Program-made: the position numbers and the translations under genes
DNA from: Methylomicrobium sp051061015
Lineage (GTDB): Bacteria > Pseudomonadota > Gammaproteobacteria > Methylococcales > Methylomonadaceae
Assembly (NCBI GenBank): GCA_051061015.1
Contig: JBPFEG010000064.1
Location: forward strand, 39,417 to 103,416
Direction of reading: 5' to 3'
DNA length: 64,000 bases
The notes under the pieces: generated by a model
Told to the model about the DNA's origin: nothing
Databases searched by the model: none
Seen by the model: the letters and a program-made list of their open reading frames with translations, nothing else
Shown here: piece by piece, positions 1 through 9,045 of the stretch
Layout of the letters: every line of letters starts with the position of its first letter
How positions within the stretch are numbered: position 1 is the first letter of the stretch

Positions 1-208
1 AATAAGGAAGCCCTAATTAAGTTCCCTTTACCTCCGATAGAGGGCTAGCCTGCGTAGGATGGAATAGCGAAGGGCCCTAGGTGCAATTAGCGCAGTGTAA
101 TCGCACGCATGCGGGGTGAAGCCCAATATTCCTCCAATTACGCTATCGCTAATCTATAGGGCTCTATGTTCCTGAGGTTTTATTTAATAATAAAAAAAGA
201 AGGTTGAG

Positions 209-1663
209 ATGAATATTGTAACAAACGCTGCCGTGAATAATTCCGACCAAACCGAACGCCTGCCGTGTGAGAAAGGTTCTATAAAACATCGTGCCTCCAA
301 AATGATAGGGATCGCGGTGACAATGCTGGGAATAGCGCATCAAGCTCAAGCAGTTACAGCCAGCCAAGTAGCTAATATTTACAGTGGCATTTCTTTTTTT
401 GGCGATTATTATACGGAACAAGACCTGGGGCCGTTGGATTCGAATCCGGAAGGGTTTACGCGTTTTCGCAACGAGCTGGTATTCAGCGCCGAAGACTTCT
501 CGACCGGCAAAGAACTATGGGTTTACGACGGCCGCCAGGTACGGCAAATCGCGGATATCAACCCCCAGTTTTCGATTGACGATTTCCCGCCCGCCAGCTC
601 CTCATCTCCTGCCGATTTCGTTGTATTCGGCGATAAACTCCTGTTCTCTGCCGATAATGGTTCGTCAGGTCGGGAATTGTGGAGCTATGACGGTAAAGGG
701 GTGCGCCAGGTCGCAGACATTAATTTTGGGTCGGCCGGCTCTTTTCCTAAAAGTTTTACGGTGTTTGGCGACGAACTTGTGTTTATAGCCAATGACGGAG
801 TACATGGTCAGGAGTTGTGGAGTTATGACGGTACGCAAGTTCGTCTGCTCGCGGACGTTAATACACTGGGTGCAGCGTCCCCCTCGGGCCTCACAGTGTT
901 TGGCGATGAGCTGGTGTTTAGGGCCAATGGTGGAAACGCCAACGGCGGTACCGAACCATGGGCTTATGATGGCAGCCAAGTGCGACGGATTGCTGACATT
1001 AGGCCAGGTCCACTAAGCTCAAGTCCATCCGGCTTTACTGTGTTTAATGACGAGTTAGTTTTTTACGCCAGTGATGGGGTCTCAGGTTTTGAACCCTGGG
1101 CTTATGATGGCGGCCAGGTACGTCAGCTCGCGGACATAAGAGCTGGCTCGCCGGGCTCGGGGCCAATTGCCGTCATCATGCGAGTCATCGGCAACGAACT
1201 GGTGTTTAGCGCCAACGACGGCACGACAGGGATTGAACCGTGGAGTTACGACGGTAAGCAAGTCCGTCAGCTAGCGGATATCAATCCCTTGGGGGATTCG
1301 AATCCAGGCGGATTGGTAAGATTGGGAACGGAATTAGTGTTCAGCGCCAGTTCGAACCCATCGGAACGAACACTGTGGAGCTACGACGGCAAGCAGGTGC
1401 ACCAGGTCGCCGACGCTCCCTTGGTGCCGTTTAATATCACGGCGGTGGCGAATAACCTGGTTGCGTTTAGCGCTATCGGCGAATCAGGCAGGGAATTATG
1501 GGCCTACAACGGGCGTCAGGTTTATCAGCTTGCCGATATTAATCATGCAGGTTCTTCAGAACCAGCCAATCTAACGGTGTTTGGCAATGAATTGGTGTTT
1601 AGCGCCAATGATGGCGCAACAGGCAATGAAATGTGGAGGATAGTGCAGCCAGGGGTGCAGTAA
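209..1663 (+). CDS. Secreted ELWxxDGT-repeat protein
   Basis: A 484-residue protein made almost entirely of eight full repeats and one partial repeat of about 48 residues. Each unit carries ELVFSANDG, a short turn, then ELWSYDG or EPWAYDG and QVRQLADI, which is the ELWxxDGT repeat signature. Such repeats are expected to form a beta-propeller or beta-rich surface domain; no enzymatic motif is visible. A hydrophobic stretch at residues 32-48 (MIGIAVTMLGIAHQAQA) looks like a signal peptide core, so export is likely, with an unusually long N-region. A second ATG at 302 would start right at the signal peptide; the first ATG is kept because it follows a good ribosome binding site (aaggttgag). A GC-rich hairpin lies just after the stop. 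Ligand and role are unknown. Confidence 0.85.
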   Translation: MNIVTNAAVNNSDQTERLPCEKGSIKHRASKMIGIAVTMLGIAHQAQAVTASQVANIYSGISFFGDYYTEQDLGPLDSNPEGFTRFRNELVFSAEDFSTGKELWVYDGRQVRQIADINPQFSIDDFPPASSSSPADFVVFGDKLLFSADNGSSGRELWSYDGKGVRQVADINFGSAGSFPKSFTVFGDELVFIANDGVHGQELWSYDGTQVRLLADVNTLGAASPSGLTVFGDELVFRANGGNANGGTEPWAYDGSQVRRIADIRPGPLSSSPSGFTVFNDELVFYASDGVSGFEPWAYDGGQVRQLADIRAGSPGSGPIAVIMRVIGNELVFSANDGTTGIEPWSYDGKQVRQLADINPLGDSNPGGLVRLGTELVFSASSNPSERTLWSYDGKQVHQVADAPLVPFNITAVANNLVAFSAIGESGRELWAYNGRQVYQLADINHAGSSEPANLTVFGNELVFSANDGATGNEMWRIVQPGVQ

Positions 1664-1670
1664 ATCATTA

Positions 1671-1700
1671 GGCGGATCGCCGACAGGCAATCCGCCATTA
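1671..1700 (+). terminator. Hairpin after the ELWxxDGT gene
   Basis: A perfect 7-bp stem GGCGGAT/ATCCGCC with a 12-base loop lies eight bases after the stop codon, followed by a short AT-rich stretch. It probably acts as a terminator, although no strong T-run follows. Confidence 0.45.
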
Positions 1701-1708
1701 TTTGAGAA

Positions 1709-1740
1709 GGGGCGGTTTGCTCGCGCGAAACCGCCCTACA
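1709..1740. repeat. Small palindromic repeat (GGCGGTTT/AAACCGCC)
   Basis: A perfect 8-bp inverted repeat followed by CCTACA. A similar short palindrome ending CGCCCCTACA occurs at 53841-53866, suggesting a dispersed REP-like family. It directly abuts the transposase remnant. Confidence 0.4.
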
Positions 1741-1742
1741 GT

Positions 1743-1952
1743 TCTGCCCGTATTCGCGCCATTCTCTTTAACGCCGCCGTCGTCGGCACTCAGCATAATC
1801 CCCACCTCAAAGCACTCTACCTCCGCTTGCAAGCCCATGGCAAAACCAAAATGTCCGCCTTGGGCGCTGTGATGCGTAAACTGGTCCATTTGTACTTCGG
1901 CGTGCTGAAAACTCGTCAACCTTATCAACCTGATTATGGAATACCAGCTTGA
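1743..1952 (+). pseudogene. IS110-family transposase C-terminal remnant
   Basis: The frame starting at 1743 reads RAILFNAAVVGTQHNP, then LKALYLRLQAHGKTKMSA, then GAVMRKLVHLYFGVLKT, and stops with TGA at 1950-1952. This matches the C-terminal end of IS110-family transposases, where a small-residue-rich helix is followed by (R/K)-HNP, K-ALY-RL, GK-K--AL-A-MRKL. The rest of the transposase is missing and there is no start codon. It is a dead fragment next to a small palindrome. Confidence 0.7.
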
Positions 1953-2056
1953 CTTCTAAGACGGTATCTACGACCCTTAACCTCTATCCAGCTTCGAGCT
2001 AAAGTCCACATGACCGGGAACGATCCAGTGGCTTGGCAGCCGACGATTATGGGATA

Positions 2057-3529
2057 TTATCCTGCGATCAGAAAATGAAAGCCCCATGCCGGCAGATCGA
2101 CATATAAGCCTTCTTTTTCCAACTCCGTTCCCTCATGTTCAAAGGTTGTTAACTGAAACACATCGTTCAGCGACCAATGCCGCTCGTTGAGTCCCGGCCA
2201 GGGGATTTTGATTTTGCCCTGGCTTTGCGTTTCGGACAGGTTCACGACGATAAGGCAACGGCTGTTTTCTGTAGTCCAGGTCCAGGCAGCCAGATTGTTG
2301 CTGCTTATGTTGTCCGGCCAGCCGCTGCGCTCGCAGAGCTGCCAGTCTCCCCTCATAAAATCGCCTTTTTTTAAAGCGCAGAGAAGTTGCAGATAAAACG
2401 CAAGCAGATCGCTATCGGCGGCTTCCTCCGGCCGACGACCCAAATATACCGGCAGGCGAACACGCAGGCCTTCCAGCTGGCCTTCGTGGATCAGGCGCGC
2501 ACCGGGTAAAGTCAGTGCGGCGACCGCGACGGCGCGGTTCCTGGCTCCATTGAAAGTGGCTGCCGCCCTCTGCTCGTCATGATTTTCGATGAAACGGACC
2601 AGTTTGTCCTGATAGGCGCGGTCGGCGCTCAGATGCAGCTGGATGCTTTCCGCCGACTCATGTTCGAGGCGGTCGTACAGGCGTTTGTCGTAGCAAAAAT
2701 CGAAGCCCTGCTGCTGCAGTTCCCATTCCTTGTCCCAGTAGGCTTCGGCAATGAACAGAAAGTCAGGATGTTTCTCCTTGACGGCCGGTATCACCTCGCA
2801 CCAATATTCGGCTTCGGGTCTGTCTCCCGCGCGGGGACCCCAAGTTTTCTCAAAGACCGAGTTGATCAACAGCATCGCCATGTCGCAGCGTACGCCGTCA
2901 CACTGTCCGGCGATCGCGTGCAGGGTCTCGACGGCCGCTGCACGCAGTCCAGCATCAAAGCCGTTCAGTTGGACCACATCGGACCAGGCAGGGAAATACG
3001 GATCCTTGCCGCAGGCAAAGATATTGCCGCCGATGTCGATAAAGGATGACGGCTCTCTGCTCAGATCCTTGTCGCCGCCGCGAATAAAATAGCGTGGATG
3101 CTCGGTCAGCCAGGGATGATCCGGTGCGACATGATTGGGCACGAAATCGAGGATCAGGCGCAGACCGCGCTCAGCCATTTTTGCTCTGGCGGCGGCCAGG
3201 GCCTCCGGCCCGCCCAGATGCTCGTCGATGCGGTAGCGCCTGATGCAGTAGGGCGAGCCGACATTGTCCGCATCCTTGAAATCCGGCAAAGCTTTTTGGA
3301 AATCCGCCCGCAAGCCTTCATTGGCCATCGAAATCTTTTTGCCCATCGGGCTGCGTTCCCAAACCCCCATCAGCCAGACCGCATCGAAGCCGAGCGCGGC
3401 GATGCAGTCCCACTCGACATCAGGGACCGAAGCCAGGGTGATGGGTCGACCGGCGCTTCGGCTGAGCTCTTCCAGCCAAACCCAGGTATTGATTTCGTAA
3501 ATCAGCGGATATTTCGTCCAGGAATTCAT
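2057..3529 (-). CDS. GH13 alpha-amylase family glycosidase
   Basis: A 490-residue (beta/alpha)8-barrel glycosidase. The four GH13 regions are visible: region I LILDFVPNH (about 125-133), region II DGVRCD with the nucleophile Asp216, region III FIAEAYWD with acid/base Glu262, and region IV ENHDEQ with Asp318. There is no signal peptide, so it should act in the cytoplasm on alpha-glucans or glucosyl donors. The sequence begins at the barrel (YPLIYEINTWVWL), lacks an N-terminal carbohydrate-binding domain, and ends with a short beta domain. It stands alone, with no glycogen genes beside it. The exact substrate cannot be read from sequence. Confidence 0.88.
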   Translation of the reverse strand: MNSWTKYPLIYEINTWVWLEELSRSAGRPITLASVPDVEWDCIAALGFDAVWLMGVWERSPMGKKISMANEGLRADFQKALPDFKDADNVGSPYCIRRYRIDEHLGGPEALAAARAKMAERGLRLILDFVPNHVAPDHPWLTEHPRYFIRGGDKDLSREPSSFIDIGGNIFACGKDPYFPAWSDVVQLNGFDAGLRAAAVETLHAIAGQCDGVRCDMAMLLINSVFEKTWGPRAGDRPEAEYWCEVIPAVKEKHPDFLFIAEAYWDKEWELQQQGFDFCYDKRLYDRLEHESAESIQLHLSADRAYQDKLVRFIENHDEQRAAATFNGARNRAVAVAALTLPGARLIHEGQLEGLRVRLPVYLGRRPEEAADSDLLAFYLQLLCALKKGDFMRGDWQLCERSGWPDNISSNNLAAWTWTTENSRCLIVVNLSETQSQGKIKIPWPGLNERHWSLNDVFQLTTFEHEGTELEKEGLYVDLPAWGFHFLIAG

Positions 3530-3761
3530 AAAGTCTCTTGTTGTTTAGTGATTTGTTTCTTTTTTCTTCAGGAAAATGTTTTTGCCGGTTTTTCAGGTAC
3601 TCTTCCGCCCCCAAGTCCTCCTCGCCCACGGTAAACGTGAGACTCGGGTTGGTCAGACTGAACCACTCGCGAACGATACCCAGAAAGGTAGGCACTCGGT
3701 GCGCCTTCCATTGGTCGGAGCATCTCACCGTCTTGCAGGAAAAGGTGCGTACCCTAAAAAA

Positions 3762-3788
3762 TGCTCATTTTTGAATTAAAAATGAGCA
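3762..3788. terminator. Strong hairpin TGCTCATTTTT/AAAAATGAGCA
   Basis: A perfect 11-bp inverted repeat with a 5-base loop. The T-rich arm could make it an intrinsic terminator in either direction, but no gene clearly ends here. It separates the GH13 gene from the decayed region downstream. Confidence 0.4.
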
Positions 3789-3870
3789 ATCTACCGGTAG
3801 CCTGCCAGCATGAATGTGGCTAACGACATGTATGCCCAGGCGCAAGGAAATAATGGGGATAAGAAAATGA

Positions 3871-4262
3871 TGGGGTCGGGTCTTTCAATATTACAAGGAG
3901 CAAAATGGATGGGCCTATTTATTAACGAGAATTGTTTGACTCAAATTCTTTCACTGCGTAGCTGACGGTCGTGTAAAACACACCGGATACATTGGAGCGA
4001 CCGCTTCATGATGCGATCTCCGCTTAGACAGGCTAACGCCATCCCACGCGGAGGTTCTGCTTACTCTCTCCGGTAATTGGGCACCGGCTTGACAAAGGTC
4101 ATCGCGCCAGGGTGTGGCTGCCTGTCAGCACCCGCGAATTAAATGTCTTCGAACGAGCGCCACGCGAAGTATCGCGGTATTAACCACCTGCTAATTTTAT
4201 ACGTAAAGGTCTTGCAATAAAAACATATAATAAAATTATGTAATATTGCAAGACCTGATGCC
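3871..4262. mobile_element. Decayed element bounded by imperfect inverted repeats
   Basis: The left end (3871-3893, with gggtcgggtctttcaatatta) and the reverse complement of the right end (4241-4262, ggcatcaggtcttgcaatat) match as imperfect inverted repeats. The right end also forms a perfect 13-bp stem AGGTCTTGCAATA/TATTGCAAGACCT at 4207-4219 and 4244-4256. No intact open reading frame lies between. This resembles a relic of a small element or REP-type palindrome cluster. Its family is not certain. Confidence 0.4.
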
Positions 4263-4510
4263 GTTACCCTCTCCGCGGTGCCGAAGCCGTCGGTTGTGCC
4301 TAAAAATGAACGCGGTGTGCCCACTTGATTACCGGTCGAACAGGGTAATTCGGCTGAAAGAATTGGTTTAACAATGCCTCGATCGAAGGCCTGGCAGATC
4401 TCTGAGCTGCGGAATGACTCCCTCGCTGGCCGAATCCTAAGTTGAACCTTTTGCATCGCACTTGTCGAATCAGGATTCCGCCCAATTGGTTTTTTCATTC
4501 GAAAATCGTC

Positions 4511-5221
4511 ATGGCAAGCCACTATGCCCTAGAGCTTAGGCAGTTACGCAAGAGTTATCCCGAATCTGGCGGGCGGCGGATCATTTTCGACGATTTGAAC
4601 CTTGAAGTGCGGCACAACGAATTTATCGTGCTATTGGGCCGCAGCGGCTCGGGTAAATCGACCTTCCTTAACTTGATTAGCGGCATCGATCAGCCGGACA
4701 GCGGCGAAGTGATCGTGAACGGAATTAACCTGACGCGCCAATCCGAGCATCATCGCACCCTGTTCCGCCGCCATCACATCGGCTTTATCTTCCAGAATTA
4801 CAATCTGATCCCGACGCTGACGGTCGAGGAGAACCTGCTCCTGCCTTTGGAACTGACCCGAAAACGGATCACGCAACGGGAGCGCATCAAGGTCGCCGAC
4901 CTGCTCGATAAACTGTCGTTGCAGGAACGCGGCGATGCCTACCCCGACCGCTTATCGGGCGGCGAGCAGCAGCGGGTGGCGATCGCCCGGGCGCTGATCC
5001 ACGATCCCGATTTGATCCTTGCCGACGAACCGACCGGCAACCTGGACCTTGAGACCGGGCAGAACGTGTTGACGATTTTGGACGGTCTGGTGCAGCGCGC
5101 CGGTAAAACGCTGATCATGGTCACCCATAGCAGGGAAATGATCGGCAAGGAAAATCGCCTGTATGCGATCGGCGACCGTACGCTGCAAATGGCGGAACAG
5201 GACAATGGCCAGCCTTCTTAA
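4511..5221 (+). CDS. ABC transporter ATP-binding protein (AttE/LolD/MacB type)
   Basis: A 236-residue ABC ATPase of the MacB/LolD class. Visible motifs are Walker A GRSGSGKST (43-51), the Q-loop FIFQNYN, the signature LSGGEQQRVAIARAL, Walker B LILADEPTGNLD and the switch histidine in MVTHSREM. The first in-frame ATG (4442) would add 23 residues unlike the family; the start at 4511 gives the usual MASHYALELRQL beginning. It overlaps the permease gene by 17 bases, so the two are almost certainly cotranslated. With the downstream genes it forms an AttEFGH-like operon. It energises a mechanotransmission-type exporter rather than an importer. Confidence 0.93.
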   Translation: MASHYALELRQLRKSYPESGGRRIIFDDLNLEVRHNEFIVLLGRSGSGKSTFLNLISGIDQPDSGEVIVNGINLTRQSEHHRTLFRRHHIGFIFQNYNLIPTLTVEENLLLPLELTRKRITQRERIKVADLLDKLSLQERGDAYPDRLSGGEQQRVAIARALIHDPDLILADEPTGNLDLETGQNVLTILDGLVQRAGKTLIMVTHSREMIGKENRLYAIGDRTLQMAEQDNGQPS

Positions 5222-7751
5222 GCGCAGCAGCCGGAATTACCTGCGCCGCCATCCTGGCCAACTCCTATTGGCCCTGCTTGGCATCGCGTTAGGCGTGGCC
5301 GTCGTTGTCGCGATCGATCTGGCGCTGGAAAGCGCATTCCGCTCCTTCGAACTGGCCGGCAAAACGCTGTCTGGGCGAGCGACACATCTGATCAGTGAAG
5401 ACGGCGGTCTGGATGAGAAACTTTACACCCGGCTCCGGGTGGAACAGGGCATAGGAAATATTTCGCCGGTTATCCAGGATTATGTCGCACTCGCCAAAAA
5501 CCCCGACGAGCGTTACACGCTGTATGGCATCGATCCGCTGATTGAAAAAAACTTTCAATCGGCATGGCAAAGCCGACTGAATGACGGCAATTCGACTCGC
5601 CTGCTGAGACAACTGTTGGCGAAGCCCAATAGCGTGCTGATCGGTGAACGCACCGCCCGGCACCTGAAAGTGGGTGTCGGGGATTCTTTCTCGATCATGA
5701 CCGGGAACGGCCCTCACCCGTTAACCGTAATAGGCCTGATCGAAGCCCCGAATGCCGTTTCCGAACAGTTTCTCGACAGCGTGATTATTGCCGATATTGC
5801 GACAGCCCAGGAATTGACCGGTCTGTACGGCAAGCTTAGCCATATCGAATTAATGCTGCCCGCCAATGCAGGCCAGACGCCTGGTCTGGAAAAAATCCGC
5901 AAAGTGATGCCCGGAAATCTGCAGATCACAGAGGTCGCGGCACAGGCGCAGGCAGTACGCGAAATGACGGATGCCTTTTCGGTCAATTTAAAGGCATTGG
6001 GCTTGTTGTCGCTACTGGTCGGACTCTTCCTGATCTATAACGCGATGCTTTTTCTGGTCGTCCAGCGGCGCGGTTTGCTCGGCGCTCTACGTGCGCTCGG
6101 CGTAACGCGGCGGGAAATATTCAGACTGATCATGGAAGAGGCCCTCCTATTGGCGATCGCCGGCACCGTGATCGGCATCACTGCCGGAATAGGGATAGGC
6201 CGAGTGTTATTACCGTCGATCTCGACCACGCTGAACAGCGTCTATTACCCTTTGGATTCCAGCGTCCTGCTGGTCAATGCCGGACAAATCATCAAAGCGG
6301 GCATTCTCGGTATCGGCGCCACCTTATTGGCCGTGCTGCCGCCCGCCTTTGAAGCCACTCGGGTATCGCCTGCCTCCGCGCTGACGCGTTCGCAGCTGGA
6401 GTCAGGATCGAAACGACTGATACGATTCAGCGGCGGGTTGGGCCTGTTGTTGATCGTTACGGGGTTAGCCGTCATCCAGCTTTCCGAAACCAGCGTCCGG
6501 TTCAGCCTTGCCGGTATTTTTCTGCTCATGTTCGGCTTTGCATTGTTGACGCCGGGCGCGACCTTATGGCTTCTGAAAGGGTTCGGGCGCCTGTTCGAGA
6601 AGCGCAGTATTATCGGAAGGTTGCCGGCTCGCCTAATTTCGGCTGAAATCAGCCGCACCGGTATCGCGATGGCGGCCTTGATGGTAGCTGTCGCGGCGAC
6701 GATCGGGATGGACCTGATGATTACCAGTTTTCGTCAAACGGTCTCGGACTGGATTGAAACCAGCCTGCAAGGCGATATCTATGTGGCATTGTCCGGCAAT
6801 TTGGCCGCCACAGGCAAGGCGGCCAAGGATCGCGAACTGAAATCCGCCATTGCAGCGCTGCCGGATGTCGCCGTGACGAGTAGCGTCCTGCGCACCCAAC
6901 TGCCGGCTCCAAACGGTTCCGTACCGATTGCCGTTTTTGATTTGAATGACCGCTCCCATGCCGGTTTCCGGTTTCTGCAAAATGCCGACACCGTCTGGGA
7001 ACGGTTCGAACATGAACAAGGCGTCTTGCTGACCGAGGCTTATGCCTATCACCACCGGTTCAGGATCGGCGATAACCTGACCTTTCTCGCGCCAGGCGGT
7101 CCAACCGTGTATAAAGTGATCGGTGTCTATGCCGATTACAGCGGCGACCGTGGGCATATCGCGATGAGCCGTAATCAATACCTTTGCCATTGGCCGGATC
7201 TGGGTTTTACCGGCATCGGCGTCTATGCCGCGGAGCATGCCGATATCCGCGATCTGGAAAAGGCCATTCGGAGCAGACTGTCCGCCGGGCAAACCGTCCG
7301 CTCGGCGCGCGCCATCTATGACGCCTCGATGGCCGTTTTCGAACAGACCTTCGCGATTACGGAAACTCTTCGGTTACTGGCTGCGGGCATCGCGATCATT
7401 GGCGTATTCGGCGCATTGACAGCCCTGCAGCTGGAACGCATCCGCCAAATGGGAATTCTCCGGGCGATTGGCCTGACGCCGGGGCAATTGTATCGCCTGA
7501 TTGCAAGTGAAACCGGCCTGATGGGGCTTTGCGCGGGACTTTTCTCTTTACCGGTCGGTTATCTGATCGCTTATGAGTTGATCTATGTGATTTACCGGCG
7601 TTCTTTCGGGTGGACGATGGCTTTTCATTTTCATCCGGAAATTCTTTTGCAGGGCCTCCTCCTGGCCTTTGGCGCCGCCCTTTTGGCCGGTGTTCTGCCG
7701 GCACGGAGAATGGCATCTATCAACCCCGCAGAAGCGTTAAGAACAGAATGA
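5205..7751 (+). CDS. FtsX/MacB-type ABC transporter permease
   Basis: An 848-residue permease with an N-terminal membrane helix (about residues 15-37), a first periplasmic MacB_PCD-like domain, a cluster of membrane helices around residues 260-420 containing one FtsX core, a second periplasmic domain and a C-terminal FtsX core ending ARRMASINPAEALRTE. The double arrangement matches the AttF/AttG-like fused permeases of lipoprotein or envelope-lipid exporters. The start at 5205 (MASLLKRSS) fits the family better than the upstream ATG at 5163. It overlaps the ATPase at its 5' end and the next gene by ATGA. Confidence 0.9.
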   Translation: MASLLKRSSRNYLRRHPGQLLLALLGIALGVAVVVAIDLALESAFRSFELAGKTLSGRATHLISEDGGLDEKLYTRLRVEQGIGNISPVIQDYVALAKNPDERYTLYGIDPLIEKNFQSAWQSRLNDGNSTRLLRQLLAKPNSVLIGERTARHLKVGVGDSFSIMTGNGPHPLTVIGLIEAPNAVSEQFLDSVIIADIATAQELTGLYGKLSHIELMLPANAGQTPGLEKIRKVMPGNLQITEVAAQAQAVREMTDAFSVNLKALGLLSLLVGLFLIYNAMLFLVVQRRGLLGALRALGVTRREIFRLIMEEALLLAIAGTVIGITAGIGIGRVLLPSISTTLNSVYYPLDSSVLLVNAGQIIKAGILGIGATLLAVLPPAFEATRVSPASALTRSQLESGSKRLIRFSGGLGLLLIVTGLAVIQLSETSVRFSLAGIFLLMFGFALLTPGATLWLLKGFGRLFEKRSIIGRLPARLISAEISRTGIAMAALMVAVAATIGMDLMITSFRQTVSDWIETSLQGDIYVALSGNLAATGKAAKDRELKSAIAALPDVAVTSSVLRTQLPAPNGSVPIAVFDLNDRSHAGFRFLQNADTVWERFEHEQGVLLTEAYAYHHRFRIGDNLTFLAPGGPTVYKVIGVYADYSGDRGHIAMSRNQYLCHWPDLGFTGIGVYAAEHADIRDLEKAIRSRLSAGQTVRSARAIYDASMAVFEQTFAITETLRLLAAGIAIIGVFGALTALQLERIRQMGILRAIGLTPGQLYRLIASETGLMGLCAGLFSLPVGYLIAYELIYVIYRRSFGWTMAFHFHPEILLQGLLLAFGAALLAGVLPARRMASINPAEALRTE

Positions 7752-8896
7752 TAAGCAGGAAGGTTTTAGCGCTCTTGATCGTGCTTTTGATGGCAGCCGG
7801 GGGACTGCTGACGCAGTTTCCCTATCGGGATCCGGCCAGTGTAGAGCCGCCGGAAGATTCTGCTTTCGGCAATACGTTGACTTCCGACGATAAAGGCTTC
7901 GACCGGGCATATAAACCCCGCCCGTTTTCTTTTCCCGACGATTTCGGCCCGCATGAGCGTTACCGAACCGAGTGGTGGTATTTCACCGGCAACCTGCACA
8001 CACCCGGCGGACGCCGATTCGGTTATGAGCTGACTTTTTTCCGCTTCGCGCTGGCGCCGACCCAGCCTGCGTCGAAGTCGGCATGGCGAACGAATCAGCT
8101 TTATATGGCGCATCTGGCGCTGACCGATGCGGAAGCCAAGCGCTTTTTTGCCGCCGAGCGCTTCAGCAGGGCCAGCAATGGTCTGGCCGGGGCGGAAAGC
8201 GACAGATACCATGTCTGGCTTTATGACTGGATGGCAGACGGACAGAATGACGGCGGTTTTCCAATTCGGTTACAGGCAAAAAACGAGGGATTCGCACTCG
8301 ATCTGAACTTGCAAACCCGGCGAGCGCCCGTTCTGCAAGGCGACAGGGGATTGAGCCAGAAAAGCGCAAAACCAGGTAACGCCTCCTATTACTACTCCTA
8401 TACGCGCATCGCCACAGACGGCGCCGTCACTGTTAATGACAAGGTTTACCCGGTAACAGGCGAGAGCTGGATGGACCGGGAATGGAGCACGAGCGCCCTG
8501 GACAAGGAACAGGCGGGATGGGACTGGTTTGCGCTGCAGCTTGATGACCAAGGCGAACTGATGTTTTATCAGTTCCGGCGCAAGGACGGCAAACCTGACC
8601 TGAACAGTTCCGGCGCCTGGTTTCTCGCTGACCGTACCAAGCTGCCTTTAAACCATCAGGACGTATTCATCGACATTCTCGACTCATGGAAAAGCCCGCA
8701 TTCACAAATCCTCTACCCTGCCCGTTGGCGTCTGTCGATTCCGACTCGAAAACTCACACTCGAGATAGTGCCGCTGATCAATGACCAGGAACTGAACTTG
8801 AGCTACCGCTATTGGGAAGGCGCCGTTTCGGTACGAGGCCGGTTGAACGGAAAGGAAATCACCGGAAAAGGTTATGTGGAGTTGACGGGATATTAA
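7748..8896 (+). CDS. AttH / CrtC-like lipocalin-fold protein
   Basis: A 382-residue protein beginning with a hydrophobic segment (LALLIVLLMAAGGLLTQF) that acts as signal peptide or anchor; no lipobox cysteine is seen. The body carries the AttH/CrtC family signatures YRTEWWYFTGNL, GRRFGYELTFFR and the second-half GESWMDREW and WDWFALQLDD. The family includes carotenoid 1,2-hydratase and AttH; nothing carotenoid-related is nearby, so an AttH-like envelope role with the preceding ABC exporter is the better guess. The ATG overlaps the permease stop (ATGA), proving operon structure. Its substrate is unknown. Confidence 0.87.
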   Translation: MISRKVLALLIVLLMAAGGLLTQFPYRDPASVEPPEDSAFGNTLTSDDKGFDRAYKPRPFSFPDDFGPHERYRTEWWYFTGNLHTPGGRRFGYELTFFRFALAPTQPASKSAWRTNQLYMAHLALTDAEAKRFFAAERFSRASNGLAGAESDRYHVWLYDWMADGQNDGGFPIRLQAKNEGFALDLNLQTRRAPVLQGDRGLSQKSAKPGNASYYYSYTRIATDGAVTVNDKVYPVTGESWMDREWSTSALDKEQAGWDWFALQLDDQGELMFYQFRRKDGKPDLNSSGAWFLADRTKLPLNHQDVFIDILDSWKSPHSQILYPARWRLSIPTRKLTLEIVPLINDQELNLSYRYWEGAVSVRGRLNGKEITGKGYVELTGY

Positions 8897-9045
8897 AAAA
8901 CCGGCTGCGGGAGCATTGATGGGGCTATTGATTTCCTTTATCCGGATCAAATAAAGAATATCCTGTTCGCTGCAAGCAAGACGAATCCCCCCCAATATTT
9001 TATAATAGCCCGATTCGCCACCTACTTAAACCAAGAGAGAGAAAT

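Noticed and set aside
1..208. CRISPR, RNA gene or promoter array at the left edge
   Set aside because: No repeats or RNA fold were recognised; only the ribosome binding site of the first gene is clear.
3420..3728. Minus-strand frame overlapping the start of the GH13 gene
   Set aside because: Half of it lies within the glycosidase in another frame and the rest shows no recognisable domain.
4139..4522. Minus-strand frames before the ABC ATPase gene
   Set aside because: They cross the inverted-repeat element and the start of the ATPase gene without any conserved motif.
7748..8896. Carotenoid 1,2-hydratase
   Set aside because: Family similarity is shared with AttH; the operon with an ABC exporter and absence of carotenoid genes favours the AttH reading.
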